Shown piece after piece: positions 54,736 to 64,000 of a stretch of 64,000 nt of DNA. Positions within the stretch are counted from its first letter, which is position 1. Every line of letters starts with the position of its first letter. Origin of the DNA: Limnohabitans sp. 2KL-17 (GTDB taxonomy: Bacteria; Pseudomonadota; Gammaproteobacteria; Burkholderiales; Burkholderiaceae_C). The translations under genes and the position numbers were made by a program. Where the stretch lies: contig NZ_NESK01000003.1 in assembly GCF_003063415.1 (NCBI RefSeq), forward strand, positions 1 through 64,000, given 5' to 3'. The notes beneath the pieces were generated by a model. It was not told the DNA's origin. It saw only the letters and a program-made list of their open reading frames with translations, and did not search any database.

Positions 54736-54847
54736 TCCCAAGGGTTTTGCATTTTCGCTTGCGCTGGCGTACAAACAGCCGCATCATGGATTTTTTGAAA
54801 ACAAAAGGCCAAGCTTAAGTCGCCTGGCGCTTTCAGGGAGACCCATC

Positions 54848-55780
54848 ATGCCGACCCGTGAGTTTGACAATGCGCAAAGCCCCCAACATGTAGATTCAAG
54901 CGATGCAGACCAGGGGCTCAGCCGGCGCCGAGCTTTGGGCGCCTTGCTCATCGGTCCCTGGCTGCCGAGCTTGGCCTTGGCCAAAGAGGCAGACAAACTG
55001 ACCCCGTCCCAGTCGCCTGTTCAATTGGCCACACCCTGGCTGCCCACCCGATCACCCCAAGGTTTTTTAGTCAGCGAAAAATTCGATGGTGTGCGCGCCG
55101 TCTGGGATGGTCAGGTATTGCGTTTTCGCAGCGGGCGCGTCTTGTCGGCCCCGCCCTGGTTTATCGCGGCTTTGCCACAGGTGGCGCTGGATGGTGAACT
55201 CTGGATCGGACGCGGGCAGTTTGACCTCTTGTCGGGCGTGGTGCGCAAAGAGGTGCTCGATGACGCGGCGTGGCGCGCAGTGAAGTATTTGGTGTTTGAT
55301 GCCCCAGGCCGTGCAGCCCCCTTTGCTGAGAGGGTGTCTTTTTTGCAATCAACTCTGAAGGCCGCAGGTGTGAATTGGTTGATGCCAGTGCATCAGGAGA
55401 CCGTCAAAGACAATTCGGATGTGCAAGTGCGTTTGCAAGAAACTGTGCGTCAAGGAGGTGAGGGCCTTGTGCTGCACCGGGCCGATGCCCTGTGGCGACC
55501 AGGGCGCACAGATGCCTTGTACAAGCTCAAGCCTGAACCCGACGAAGAAGGCCAAGTGGTGGGGCACCAACCGGGCAAGGGCCGGTTAAAGGGCCAGACC
55601 GGTGCTTTGCTGTTGCAGATGCCCTCAGGCCAGCGATTTGCCTTGGGATCGGGCCTGAGCGATGCGCTGCGCCGCGAGCCACCACCCATCGGCGCTTGGG
55701 TCACTTACCGTTACCGAGACCGCACGCCTTCGGGCTTGCCGCGTTTTGCCAGCTTTTTGCGTGTGCGTGAAGCGGAATGA
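54848..55780 (+). CDS. ATP-dependent DNA ligase (LigE-type), probably exported
   Basis: 310-residue minimal ATP-dependent ligase. Adenylation motif SEKFDGVRAVWDG with K78; further nucleotidyltransferase motifs are ALDGELWIG, QGGEGLVLHRADALW and ALYKLKPEPDEEGQVVG; a C-terminal OB fold (IGAWVTYRYRDRTPSGLPRF) follows. The N-terminus carries a twin-arginine-like start (residues 24-29, SRRRAL) and a hydrophobic stretch ending SLALA, which suggests export, as noted for LigE proteins of Gram-negative bacteria. ATG 54848 has an AGGGAG ribosome binding site. Confidence 0.9.
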   Translation: MPTREFDNAQSPQHVDSSDADQGLSRRRALGALLIGPWLPSLALAKEADKLTPSQSPVQLATPWLPTRSPQGFLVSEKFDGVRAVWDGQVLRFRSGRVLSAPPWFIAALPQVALDGELWIGRGQFDLLSGVVRKEVLDDAAWRAVKYLVFDAPGRAAPFAERVSFLQSTLKAAGVNWLMPVHQETVKDNSDVQVRLQETVRQGGEGLVLHRADALWRPGRTDALYKLKPEPDEEGQVVGHQPGKGRLKGQTGALLLQMPSGQRFALGSGLSDALRREPPPIGAWVTYRYRDRTPSGLPRFASFLRVREAE

Positions 55781-55807
55781 CGGCCTTGGAATGACCGCGC
55801 TGAAATG

Positions 55808-55838
55808 AACAAGGGCTCCTGGTGGAGCCCTTGTTTTT
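55808..55838 (+). terminator. Rho-independent terminator after the DNA ligase gene
   Basis: Perfect 12-bp stem AACAAGGGCTCC / GGAGCCCTTGTT with a TGGT loop and T-rich tail. Lies between converging genes; the plus-strand T-tract is better than the minus-strand one. Confidence 0.9.
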
Positions 55839-55858
55839 GCCAAGTGCCGAAGAGCCCG

Positions 55859-56974
55859 TCAGGCGAACACGCCAGCAGTGTCTTGCATGCGTGCTGATAC
55901 TTCACCCAGTTGGTGCAAGGTGTCGCCAAATGTCATGTCCAGCTGCGTCAGTTTCTTGAAGTAATGGCTGACGATGTACTCGTCTGTCACGGCAATGCCA
56001 CCGTGCAGTTGCACCGCTTGCTGGCCGATGAAGCGCATGGACACGCCCAATTGGTATTTGGCACGTGCCATGGCGCGGCGGCGTTCTTCTTTGGGCGCGT
56101 TCAGCTTCAAGCTGGCGTAGTAGCTCATTGAGCGGCCCAGCTCCAGTTGCATTTTCATGTCGGCCACGCGGTGGCGCAGGGCCTGAAAGCTGGCGATGGC
56201 CACGCCGAATTGCTTGCGCGTGTTCATGTAGTCCACGGTGATGGCCAAAGTCTTGTCCATCACACCCACGGCTTCAGCGCAGGCGCAGGCCATGCCGATG
56301 TCCACGGCTTCTTCGAGGGCGGTCAGACCGTTCAGCGTGACCAGTTGCGCCGATGCCTGGTGGAGCACCACTTCGGCGGCGCATGAGCCGTCTTGTGTGA
56401 CATAGGCTTGTGTGCTCACGCCACTGGCTTTGCGTTCAACCAAAAACAGCGCGATCTGGTTGTTCACAGTGGCAGGCACCAGATAAGCATCGGCCTGGTC
56501 GCCCACGGCCACCACGCTCTTGGTACCGCTGACGGTCCAGGTACCGTTCGACTCGCTGGCCTGTGCGGTGCAGCGGTTCAGTTGGTAGCGGGCAGCACGC
56601 TCCTGGTAGGCCAGCACCACGATCGCGTCACCCGAAGCCATGCGGGGCAGCCAGGCGGTTTGCAAGGCCGCAGGGGCGTGGGTTTGCAGTGTCGCACTGG
56701 CGATCAGGGTCTGGGTCAGAGGTTCGAGCACGATGCCGCGTCCGAGCTCTTCCATGGTGACCATGGCTTCGGTCGGGCCCATGCCCATGCCGCCATTTTC
56801 TTCACTCACATACAGGCCTGTCAGGCCCAGCTCGGCCATCTCGCCGTAGGCTGCGCGGTCAAAACCACCGGCAGCCACGATGGCGCGCCGACGATCGAAG
56901 TTGTAGGCCTTGTCCACCCATTTGCGCACCGCATCACGCAATTGTTCTTGGTCTTCTGAAAAATCGAAATCCAT
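55859..56974 (-). CDS. Acyl-CoA dehydrogenase, small partner (PimD-like)
   Basis: 371-residue flavoprotein-fold protein. FSEDQEQLRDAVRKWVDKAY and the middle FGVAIASFQALRHRVADMKM, with LHGGIAVTDEYIVSHYFKKL near the end, are typical of the acyl-CoA dehydrogenase superfamily. Its N-terminal half (LGLTGLYVSEENGGMGMGPT) is closer to the small subunit of pimeloyl-CoA dehydrogenase-type pairs than to single-chain enzymes. Sits 17 bases after its larger partner, so both likely form a heteromer. Confidence 0.9.
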   Translation of the reverse strand: MDFDFSEDQEQLRDAVRKWVDKAYNFDRRRAIVAAGGFDRAAYGEMAELGLTGLYVSEENGGMGMGPTEAMVTMEELGRGIVLEPLTQTLIASATLQTHAPAALQTAWLPRMASGDAIVVLAYQERAARYQLNRCTAQASESNGTWTVSGTKSVVAVGDQADAYLVPATVNNQIALFLVERKASGVSTQAYVTQDGSCAAEVVLHQASAQLVTLNGLTALEEAVDIGMACACAEAVGVMDKTLAITVDYMNTRKQFGVAIASFQALRHRVADMKMQLELGRSMSYYASLKLNAPKEERRRAMARAKYQLGVSMRFIGQQAVQLHGGIAVTDEYIVSHYFKKLTQLDMTFGDTLHQLGEVSARMQDTAGVFA

Positions 56975-56991
56975 TTTGAAATCCTTTCGGG

Positions 56992-58173
56992 TCAGCCGAG
57001 CACGGTTTGCGCGACGATGTTGCGTTGCACTTCATTGCTGCCGCCATAAATGGAGGTCTTGCGCATGTTGAAGTAGTTGGCAGCCAGCGGCGCATTGGCC
57101 AGCACGCCACCTGGGAATTGGCCCTGCCAGCCAGCCTCCATGGCTTCGAAAATGCAGGGCAGGCTGAAGGGGCCAGCGGCCAGCATCATGAGCTCGCTGT
57201 AGCGCTGCTGGATTTCGCTGCCCTTGATCTTCAGCAGGCCCGCAATGTCCAGTGAGTTTTTGCCTGATTTCTCGGCTGACAGCACACGCAGCACCAGCAT
57301 TTCGAGGGCCACGATGTCGACTTCGAGCTTGGCAATCTCGTCCCTGAATCGAAGGTCGTCGTACACGCCCTCGGCTTTGGCGATGCGCTTGAGGCGCTCG
57401 AGCTCACGCTTGGCCCGGTTCACATCGGCAATGTTGGTGCGCTCGTGGGCCAGCAAGTGCTTGGCGTAGTTCCAGCCTTTGTTTTCTTCGCCGACCAGGT
57501 TTTCGGCAGGCACTTCGACGTTGTCAAACCAGACTTCATTGACTTCGCACTCGCCGTCCAGCAGCTTGATGGGGCGCACGGTGATACCGGGCGACTTCAT
57601 GTCGATCAGCAAAAAGGAGATGCCGGTTTGTGGCTTGCCTTCGGTGCTGGTGCGCACCAGGCAGAAGATCCATTCACCGTATTGGCCCAGGGTGGTCCAT
57701 GTTTTTTGGCCGTTCACGATGTATTTGTCGCCCACGCGTTCAGCGCGGGTTTTCAGCGACGCGAGGTCCGAGCCTGAGCCCGGTTCGCTGTAGCCCTGGC
57801 TCCACCAGACTTCGCCGCTGGCGATGCCGGGCAAAAAGCGTTTTTGTTGCTCGGCATTGCCAAAAGCCATGATCACGGGGGCCACCATCACAGGACCAAA
57901 TGGAACAACGCGGGGGGCGCCGGCCAAGGCACATTCTTCTTCAAACAGGTGTTTTTGAATGGCCGTCCAGCCCGGTCCGCCAAATTGGCTGGGCCAACCC
58001 CAGCCCAACCAGCCTTTTTTGCCCAAAATTTTCGCCCAGCGCTGCATGTCTTCGCGCGTAAGGCGCATGGCGCTGTGCACTTTACGGGCCAGGTCTGCAG
58101 GCAAGTTGTCCTTGACCCAGGTGCGAATCTCGTCACGAAATGCGAGTTCTTCGGGGGTGAATGCCAAATCCAT
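56992..58173 (-). CDS. Acyl-CoA dehydrogenase, large partner (PimC-like)
   Basis: 393 residues resembling pimeloyl-CoA dehydrogenase large subunit: LAFTPEELAFRDEIRTWVKD, GWLGWGWPSQFGGPGWTAIQ, WWSQGYSEPGSGSDLASLKT, INGQKTWTTLGQYGEWIFCL and YGGSNEVQRNIVAQTVL. FAD-binding segments are intact. ATG 58173 is preceded by a GGAGAAAG site; the frame is open to 58233. First gene of the two-gene operon; likely substrate is a dicarboxylyl-CoA or other acyl-CoA (inference from similarity). Confidence 0.92.
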   Translation of the reverse strand: MDLAFTPEELAFRDEIRTWVKDNLPADLARKVHSAMRLTREDMQRWAKILGKKGWLGWGWPSQFGGPGWTAIQKHLFEEECALAGAPRVVPFGPVMVAPVIMAFGNAEQQKRFLPGIASGEVWWSQGYSEPGSGSDLASLKTRAERVGDKYIVNGQKTWTTLGQYGEWIFCLVRTSTEGKPQTGISFLLIDMKSPGITVRPIKLLDGECEVNEVWFDNVEVPAENLVGEENKGWNYAKHLLAHERTNIADVNRAKRELERLKRIAKAEGVYDDLRFRDEIAKLEVDIVALEMLVLRVLSAEKSGKNSLDIAGLLKIKGSEIQQRYSELMMLAAGPFSLPCIFEAMEAGWQGQFPGGVLANAPLAANYFNMRKTSIYGGSNEVQRNIVAQTVLG

Positions 58174-58330
58174 GGGGAACTTTCTCCGGTGGGGTGGTGG
58201 GGCGTCGGTTGAAGGCTGCGCCATCAAAAACAAACGGTCGTACTTTTTATCATGCGCAACGTGTTAAGGCCTGTCCTTGGTGCGACAAAAGCCGGTTTGT
58301 CAAAAGTGTGCGGGGATAATTCAGTCCTGC

Positions 58331-58927
58331 ATGAAAAACATTGTCATTCTGATTTCTGGCTCGGGCTCGAACATGGCCGCCATTGTCGATGCTGCCGAGC
58401 AAGGCCGTTGGGCTGAGCGATTGAACGCCCGCGTGGCCGCCGTTTTGAGCAATCGGGCCGATGCCCAAGGCTTGCGTGTGGCCCAAGCGCATGGCATTGT
58501 CACGGGGGTGCTGGACCACAAGGCTTTCGACAGCCGCGAAGCATTTGATGCTGCCTTGATGGCCGAAATTGACCGATCTTCCCCAGACCTTGTCGTGTTG
58601 GCTGGCTTCATGCGCATCCTCACACCAGGTTTTGTGGCGCATTACGAGGGGCGACTGCTCAATATTCACCCGTCTTTGCTGCCCGCTTTCCCGGGGCTTG
58701 ACACGCACCAGCGGGCCATCGATGCAGGCTGCCAGTTTGCCGGGGCCACGGTGCACCAGGTCACCTCCGAGCTGGACCACGGCGCCATCCTGGCCCAGGC
58801 GGTGGTGCCGATCTTGCCCGGTGACACCGCCGATGCGCTGGGGGCTCGGGTGCTCTCGCAAGAACACCTCATTTATCCGCGTGCTGTGGCCAACTTTTTG
58901 CGGTCCACAGATTCAAGCCGGGCCTGA
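58331..58927 (+). CDS. purN: Phosphoribosylglycinamide formyltransferase
   Basis: 198-residue enzyme for the third step of purine synthesis using 10-formyltetrahydrofolate. Motifs: ILISGSGSNMAAIVDAA, the active-site NIHPSLLPAFPGLDTHQRAI and HQVTSELDHGAILAQAVVPI with the catalytic Asn/His/Asp set. ATG 58331 is chosen; the frame is open to 58277. Confidence 0.97.
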   Translation: MKNIVILISGSGSNMAAIVDAAEQGRWAERLNARVAAVLSNRADAQGLRVAQAHGIVTGVLDHKAFDSREAFDAALMAEIDRSSPDLVVLAGFMRILTPGFVAHYEGRLLNIHPSLLPAFPGLDTHQRAIDAGCQFAGATVHQVTSELDHGAILAQAVVPILPGDTADALGARVLSQEHLIYPRAVANFLRSTDSSRA

Positions 58928-58949
58928 ACGTGCCTGCCAGTTGGCAGTT

Positions 58950-59186
58950 TCAGTCGCCGATCCGTTCAAAGCGCGCCTGCACCTTGCCGTTGAACTCGGC
59001 CACATCCGCAAACATGGCCGCTGGCCTGACCCACTGGCCTTGTTCCCCATAAAGGGCCTGGTAAAGCGTCATGGGCTGCAGGTCTTCACTGTGGCGCACG
59101 GTGCCAAGCACGCGGTACAGACCGCCTTTGTAATGCCTGTACAGGCCTTTGGGCGTTTCGATCAGTGGTGGAAGTAGCTCGGACAT
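58950..59186 (-). CDS. DUF1653 domain protein
   Basis: 78 residues matching the short DUF1653 family: PKGLYRHYKGGLYRVLGTVR, HSEDLQPMTLYQALYG and WVRPAAMFADVAEFNG. Soluble, likely a small beta barrel; role unknown. Convergent with purN. Confidence 0.9.
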   Translation of the reverse strand: MSELLPPLIETPKGLYRHYKGGLYRVLGTVRHSEDLQPMTLYQALYGEQGQWVRPAAMFADVAEFNGKVQARFERIGD

Positions 59187-59243
59187 GGGCGCTTTCTGGG
59201 GTGGGGTTCATTCTGCAAGGGCTGGGATGGGACAATAGACTCC

Positions 59244-60542
59244 ATGCATCCAAAAGCCCTTTTAGACGCCTGTGCCGATCTGGTCAGGCTGTGCCTCCAA
59301 TTTGAACACCCTGCTGATGCAGTTGTGTCGCGCTATTTCCGCGAGCACCGTGCTCTTGGTCCCCGTGAGCGCGCCACACTGGCAGAAACGGCTTTTGCTG
59401 TGTTGCGCAAAAAATTGCTGTTTGAGCAGTTGGCCCGCTCGGGCTCAGGCCCCAAAGAACGCAAGCTCGCGATTTTGGGGTTCTTCGGCCCGCGCGACTT
59501 TCTGGCTGCCGCACTCAACGATGCCGAAAAACAATGGCTGGCCACCTGTGACGCCATTCCTGCCAGTGCCCTGATGGCCCCGCACCGTCACAACCTGCCC
59601 GAATGGATGGCACAGGCCCTGCAAGCCCAGCTGGGTGAGGATTTCTGGACGCTGGCCCAGAACCTGCAAGAACCGGCACCACTGGATTTGCGCGTCAACA
59701 TGCTGCAGTCCAAACGCAGCGAGATTCAAAAAGAGTTGGCGCAAGCCGGCATCGCGTCCAAACCCACGCCTTACTCGCCTTGGGGTTTGCGGCTGGAGAC
59801 CAAGCCCGCTTTGCAGCGTACCGATGCCTTCACCCGTGGCGCCATTGAAGTGCAGGACGAGGGTTCGCAGTTGCTGGCCTTGCTGGTGGACGCGCACCGG
59901 GGTGAGATGGTGGTGGATTTTTGTGCAGGCGCAGGCGGCAAAACGCTGGCGCTGGGCGCTTCCATGCGCAGCACCGGTCGCCTGTACGCGTTTGATGTGT
60001 CCGGCCACCGGCTGGATGCGATGAAGCCCCGCATGGCACGCAGCGGCCTGTCCAACGTGCACCCGGCAGCCATCGCACACGAGCGTGATGACCGCGTCAA
60101 GCGCTTGGCGGGCAAGATCGACCGTGTGCTGGTCGATGCCCCTTGCTCGGGCTTGGGCACCTTGCGCCGCAACCCCGACTTGAAGTGGCGCCAAAAGCCC
60201 CAAGCTGTCCAGGAGTTGACCGAGAAGCAGCAAGCCATCTTGCAAAGTGCTTCACGCTTGGTCAAGTCTGGCGGACGGCTGGTGTATGCAACCTGCAGTG
60301 TTTTGCCGGAAGAAAACGAGCTGATCGCCCAAGCCTTTGGTGCCGCCAACCCCGACTTCGTTCCCTTGAATGTGGCCGAGGAACTGGAACGGCTGAAGGT
60401 GCCGGACGCCGCCAATTTGTGTTCACCTGCGCCATCGGGCGATGCCAACCCCGATGCCCCGCCTGGCGGCACATTCCTGAGGTTATGGCCCCACCGCCAT
60501 GCCACAGATGGTTTTTTTGCCGCAGCATGGGTCAGAAAGTAA
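59244..60542 (+). CDS. RsmB/NOP-family rRNA (cytosine-C5) methyltransferase
   Basis: 432 residues. N-terminal NusB-like region (YFREHRALGPRERATLAETA), then the methyltransferase with EVQDEGSQLLALLVDAHRGE, the SAM site VVDFCAGAGGKTLALGASM, the motif IV cysteine VDAPCSGLGTLRRNPDLKW and the catalytic cysteine in LVYATCSVLPEENE. Resembles RsmB more than RsmF, but which cytosine it modifies cannot be stated. Confidence 0.92.
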   Translation: MHPKALLDACADLVRLCLQFEHPADAVVSRYFREHRALGPRERATLAETAFAVLRKKLLFEQLARSGSGPKERKLAILGFFGPRDFLAAALNDAEKQWLATCDAIPASALMAPHRHNLPEWMAQALQAQLGEDFWTLAQNLQEPAPLDLRVNMLQSKRSEIQKELAQAGIASKPTPYSPWGLRLETKPALQRTDAFTRGAIEVQDEGSQLLALLVDAHRGEMVVDFCAGAGGKTLALGASMRSTGRLYAFDVSGHRLDAMKPRMARSGLSNVHPAAIAHERDDRVKRLAGKIDRVLVDAPCSGLGTLRRNPDLKWRQKPQAVQELTEKQQAILQSASRLVKSGGRLVYATCSVLPEENELIAQAFGAANPDFVPLNVAEELERLKVPDAANLCSPAPSGDANPDAPPGGTFLRLWPHRHATDGFFAAAWVRK

Positions 60543-60653
60543 ATTTTCTGATTCATTCAGTTCGGATTCGGCGGAAATAGCTGTCTTTTTGACGGCGGAA
60601 AACTTAAAATCGACAAATTGCCTGAAATCAGGCGTCAGTAGAAAGACAAACTC

Positions 60654-61865
60654 ATGTTGTTGCCTGATTGGGCCTTTTTGGATTCCGTGATTCAGTGGAT
60701 GGGCCATGGCCTGTTTGACTTCTCTTGGTGGCAAATGCTGTTGATCACCTTGGGCCTGACCCACATCACCATCGCCAGCGTGACCATTTTTCTGCACCGT
60801 CACCAGGCGCACCGTGCTTTGGACTTGCACGCGATCCCTTCACACTTTTTCCGTTTTTGGCTCTGGCTGACCACGGGCCAGGTCACCAAGGAATGGGCAG
60901 CCATTCACCGCAAGCACCATGCCAAATGTGAACAAGCTGAAGACCCTCACAGCCCGCATGTGCACGGCATCAAAACTGTGTTGTTGACCGGTGCCGAGCT
61001 TTACCGCAAGGAATCCAAGAACCTGGAGACCCTGAAGCGGTTTGGGCATGGCACGCCAGATGACTGGCTTGAGCGCAACCTGTACACCCGTTTTTCGTGG
61101 CAAGGCGTTGCCTTGATGCTGATCATCGATGTGGCGCTGTTTGGCTTTCTGGGCCTGACGGTCTGGGCTGTTCAGATGGCATGGATCCCGATCACGGCCG
61201 CAGGCCTCATCAACGGGGCTGCGCATTACTGGGGTTACCGTAATTTTGAGGCGCATGACGCCAGCACCAACATTTCGCCTTGGGGCATTCTGATTGGTGG
61301 CGAAGAGTTGCACAACAACCACCACACTTACCCCACATCGGCCAAGTTGTCTGTCAAACCCTACGAGTTCGACATCGGCTGGTTGTACATCCGAATTCTT
61401 GAAACCATGGGTCTGGCCACCGTCAAGAAGACGCCGCCGCGTCTTGCATACGGCGACATCCGCCCCGTGGCCGATGAGAAGACGCTGGAAGCCTTGATTG
61501 CCAACCGTTACGAAGTGATGGCCGGTTATGCACGCAATGTGCGCACCGTGATGCAGCAAGAAGCCAGCAAACTCAAGCTCGACGCCCACGCCTTGCAAGC
61601 CGCTCAGCGCTGGTTGCATCGTGACAGCGCCAAGGTTCCTGCTTCTGCGCAAGCGCAGCTCAGGCAAGCCCGGGCAGCCAGCCCTGTGCTCGACAAAATG
61701 GTGCAAATGCGAGAAGAGCTCAGCCAAATCTGGCTGAACACCTCACATTCGCGTGAACAACTGGCGGCTGATTTGCAAGCCTGGTGCCGCCGTGCCGAAG
61801 AAAGTGGAATCGCTGCGTTGCGAGACTTCTCTGTGAAGTTGAGGGCTGTTCGCCAGGCCGCCTGA
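60654..61865 (+). CDS. Fatty acid desaturase
   Basis: 403-residue membrane di-iron desaturase, probably delta-9. Histidine boxes: HRHQAHR (48-54), HRKHH (85-89) and the third box EELHNNHHTYP around H220/H223/H224. Four helices in two hairpins are expected. A soluble C-terminal tail of about 130 residues (rich in Ala/Gln, QAAQRWLHRDSAKVPAS) is longer than in minimal desaturases and typical of the betaproteobacterial DesA group. Adjusts membrane fluidity. Confidence 0.93.
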   Translation: MLLPDWAFLDSVIQWMGHGLFDFSWWQMLLITLGLTHITIASVTIFLHRHQAHRALDLHAIPSHFFRFWLWLTTGQVTKEWAAIHRKHHAKCEQAEDPHSPHVHGIKTVLLTGAELYRKESKNLETLKRFGHGTPDDWLERNLYTRFSWQGVALMLIIDVALFGFLGLTVWAVQMAWIPITAAGLINGAAHYWGYRNFEAHDASTNISPWGILIGGEELHNNHHTYPTSAKLSVKPYEFDIGWLYIRILETMGLATVKKTPPRLAYGDIRPVADEKTLEALIANRYEVMAGYARNVRTVMQQEASKLKLDAHALQAAQRWLHRDSAKVPASAQAQLRQARAASPVLDKMVQMREELSQIWLNTSHSREQLAADLQAWCRRAEESGIAALRDFSVKLRAVRQAA

Positions 61866-62071
61866 TCCTTTTCGCGTTCATGCAGACAGGGCCTTCGGGC
61901 CATGTCTGTTTTTGGGCGGCGGTTCTTGGGGTAATTCCACGCAACATTGCCGTCAGGGGTCAAGCCCTAAGGCGCTATTGAATGTCAGGCGGCAAGTGCC
62001 GGCGCCTCTTGGTGAAGTCCCTGCTTTTAACTATGTGTCTAAGTGCATGCCCAGCGATTGCGCTCAGGCAT

Positions 62072-62103
62072 AAAAAAACCCGCTGTCGGAACAGCGGGTT
62101 TTT
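62072..62103. terminator. Terminator after rpmG
   Basis: Perfect stem AAAAACCCGCTGT / ACAGCGGGTTTTT with a CGGA loop, and T-tracts on both strands (seven T on the minus strand). Thirty bases beyond the rpmG stop; it may also serve the desaturase transcript from the other side. Confidence 0.9.
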
Positions 62104-62126
62104 GGGGATACAAAGCTCAGGCTGAA

Positions 62127-62297
62127 TTACTTCAGCTTGATTTCCTTGTACTCAACATGCTTGCGAGCTTTTGGGTCGAACTTCATGATCGACATTTTCT
62201 CGGGCATTGTTTTCTTGTTTTTGCTGGTCGTGTAGAAATGACCAGTGCCAGCTGTGGATTCCAGCTTGATTTTTTCGCGTCCGCCTTTGGTTGCCAT
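62127..62297 (-). CDS. rpmG: 50S ribosomal protein L33
   Basis: 56-residue ribosomal protein read from ATG 62297: [39 protein letters not shown] and [17 protein letters not shown]. It contains no cysteine, so it is the zinc-free (C-) type. Directly downstream of rpmB with 26 bases between them. Confidence 0.96.
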   Translation of the reverse strand: MATKGGREKIKLESTAGTGHFYTTSKNKKTMPEKMSIMKFDPKARKHVEYKEIKLK

Positions 62298-62323
62298 GGT
62301 GTATGACTCCTAATGTTCTGGGT

Positions 62324-62557
62324 TTAGGCTTGGCCACGTTCGCGCAGGTCTGCGAGAACGGCATCAATGCCATTTTTGTCGATCAGGCGCAGAGCGGCGC
62401 TGGAAACGCGCAGACGCACCCAACGGTTTTCTGTTTCAACCCAGAAACGACGGTATTGCAGGTTCGGCAAGAACCGGCGCTTGGTTTTGTTGTTGGCGTG
62501 GGAAACATTGTTTCCCGTCATTGGGCCTTTGCCCGTTACTTCGCAAACGCGTGCCAT
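62324..62557 (-). CDS. rpmB: 50S ribosomal protein L28
   Basis: 77-residue L28: [40 protein letters not shown] and [20 protein letters not shown]. First gene of the rpmB-rpmG pair. Confidence 0.97.
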   Translation of the reverse strand: MARVCEVTGKGPMTGNNVSHANNKTKRRFLPNLQYRRFWVETENRWVRLRVSSAALRLIDKNGIDAVLADLRERGQA

Positions 62558-62723
62558 GTGGACACTCCGATACTTTTAAAACAGCCGGTGCCGAATGGTC
62601 TCATGCAGACTTGCATGGGGCCTGGCGCTCCAGCCTCACCTCGCCATTATGGGTGGCGGTATCCCAGATCGCTGCGTTCAAGGTCCCCGATGAAACGTCG
62701 GGACAGAAGCAGCAAAGCTTAGG

Positions 62724-62729
62724 ATTATA
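62724..62729 (-). promoter_or_regulatory. Possible -10 box for rpmB-rpmG
   Basis: Perfect TATAAT on the minus strand, 167 bases upstream of rpmB, in the only non-coding stretch between trxB and rpmB. No good -35 hexamer is seen at 16-18 bases, so this call rests on the -10 box alone. Confidence 0.35.
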
Positions 62730-62787
62730 GCCAGAAAGCGGCTCTTTTCCCATTTGGGCAAGGCACGGCAGGCTCAGGGAAGTTTCC

Positions 62788-63849
<1,062 letters not shown>

Positions 63850-63910
63850 TCAGCTCGGGGCGAGCAATGCCGCAACGGCCGCTTGATGGGGTAAGCTTGA
63901 GGCCTAATTT

Positions 63911-64000
63911 ATGACCTATTCACTGCACACATTGACCAACCCTGCGGTCCAGGCCAAGGCGCTGGATGCACCGCAGTCTTTCTGGGCGCGATTTGCACAA
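63911..64000 (+). CDS. ftsK: Start of DNA translocase FtsK (runs off the window)
   Basis: Thirty codons beginning MTYSLHTLTNPAVQAKALDA and reaching FWARFAQ. This N-terminus and the position divergent from trxB match FtsK of Comamonadaceae, whose first membrane helix would follow just past the window edge. Too short to show any domain. Confidence 0.6.
   Translation, partial: MTYSLHTLTNPAVQAKALDAPQSFWARFAQ

Overview
The window reads as ordinary core chromosome of a betaproteobacterium of the order Burkholderiales, most likely family Comamonadaceae (a Limnohabitans/Rhodoferax/Polaromonas-like lineage). This rests on the cytochrome aa3 operon order coxB-coxA-mini protein-cox11-DUF2970-coxC, followed by SURF1, a membrane Sco-like protein, ctaA, ctaB and sco1; on ribF-ileS-lspA; on ftsY facing two M16 peptidase genes; on several Bug-type solute-binding proteins; and on trxB divergent from ftsK. 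Species cannot be fixed from sequence reading alone. Coding density is high, both strands are used, and no gap between genes exceeds about 300 bases (largest: 61866-62126, 35907-36134, 62558-62787). No tRNA, rRNA, CRISPR array or prophage was seen.

Layout. 1-3021 is a damaged locus: the end of an IS5-family transposase abuts a cytochrome b561-type gene that lacks a normal start; next is an OmpR-type response regulator broken by an in-frame stop; then an intact sensor kinase. 3053-9244 holds a P-type cation ATPase, a conserved cysteine-containing protein, a MaoC hydratase, TrmL, a ComF-type phosphoribosyltransferase and a BioC-like methyltransferase. 9340-19052 is the cytochrome c oxidase structural and assembly cluster, including heme A synthesis and copper delivery. 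19127-29907 carries a lone Bug protein, rpoH with a perfect CIRCE operator upstream, ftsY, two M16 peptidases, a hemerythrin, rsmD, coaD, recJ and a recJ-coupled conserved gene.

30069-39818 holds DUF2076 with a mini membrane protein, an MFS carrier, a CoA-binding protein, O-acetylhomoserine sulfhydrylase, a DMT exporter coupled to a haloacetate dehalogenase-like hydrolase, the lipoprotein-release transporter lolC-lolD, a TatD nuclease and a spermidine-synthase-like protein. 39968-49334 is the most accessory-looking part: a complete tripartite tricarboxylate transporter (tctB-tctA, then tctC), a gamma-glutamyltransferase homologue, a secreted alpha/beta hydrolase, two DMT carriers, an unusual SDR and a quinone oxidoreductase. 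49393-53969 is ribF-ileS-lspA with a dispersed inverted repeat inside. 54178-64000 has an HNH nuclease, a probably exported LigE-type DNA ligase, a paired acyl-CoA dehydrogenase, purN, DUF1653, an RsmB-type rRNA methyltransferase, a fatty acid desaturase, rpmB-rpmG, trxB and the start of ftsK.

I did not find a clearly undescribed multi-gene system. The strongest leads are the decaying cytochrome b/two-component locus, the CIRCE-controlled rpoH, the exported ligase, the DUF2076/mini-protein pair and the transporter/gamma-glutamyltransferase cluster. Start sites were chosen by ribosome binding sites, signal peptides and where family similarity begins; several are marked uncertain.
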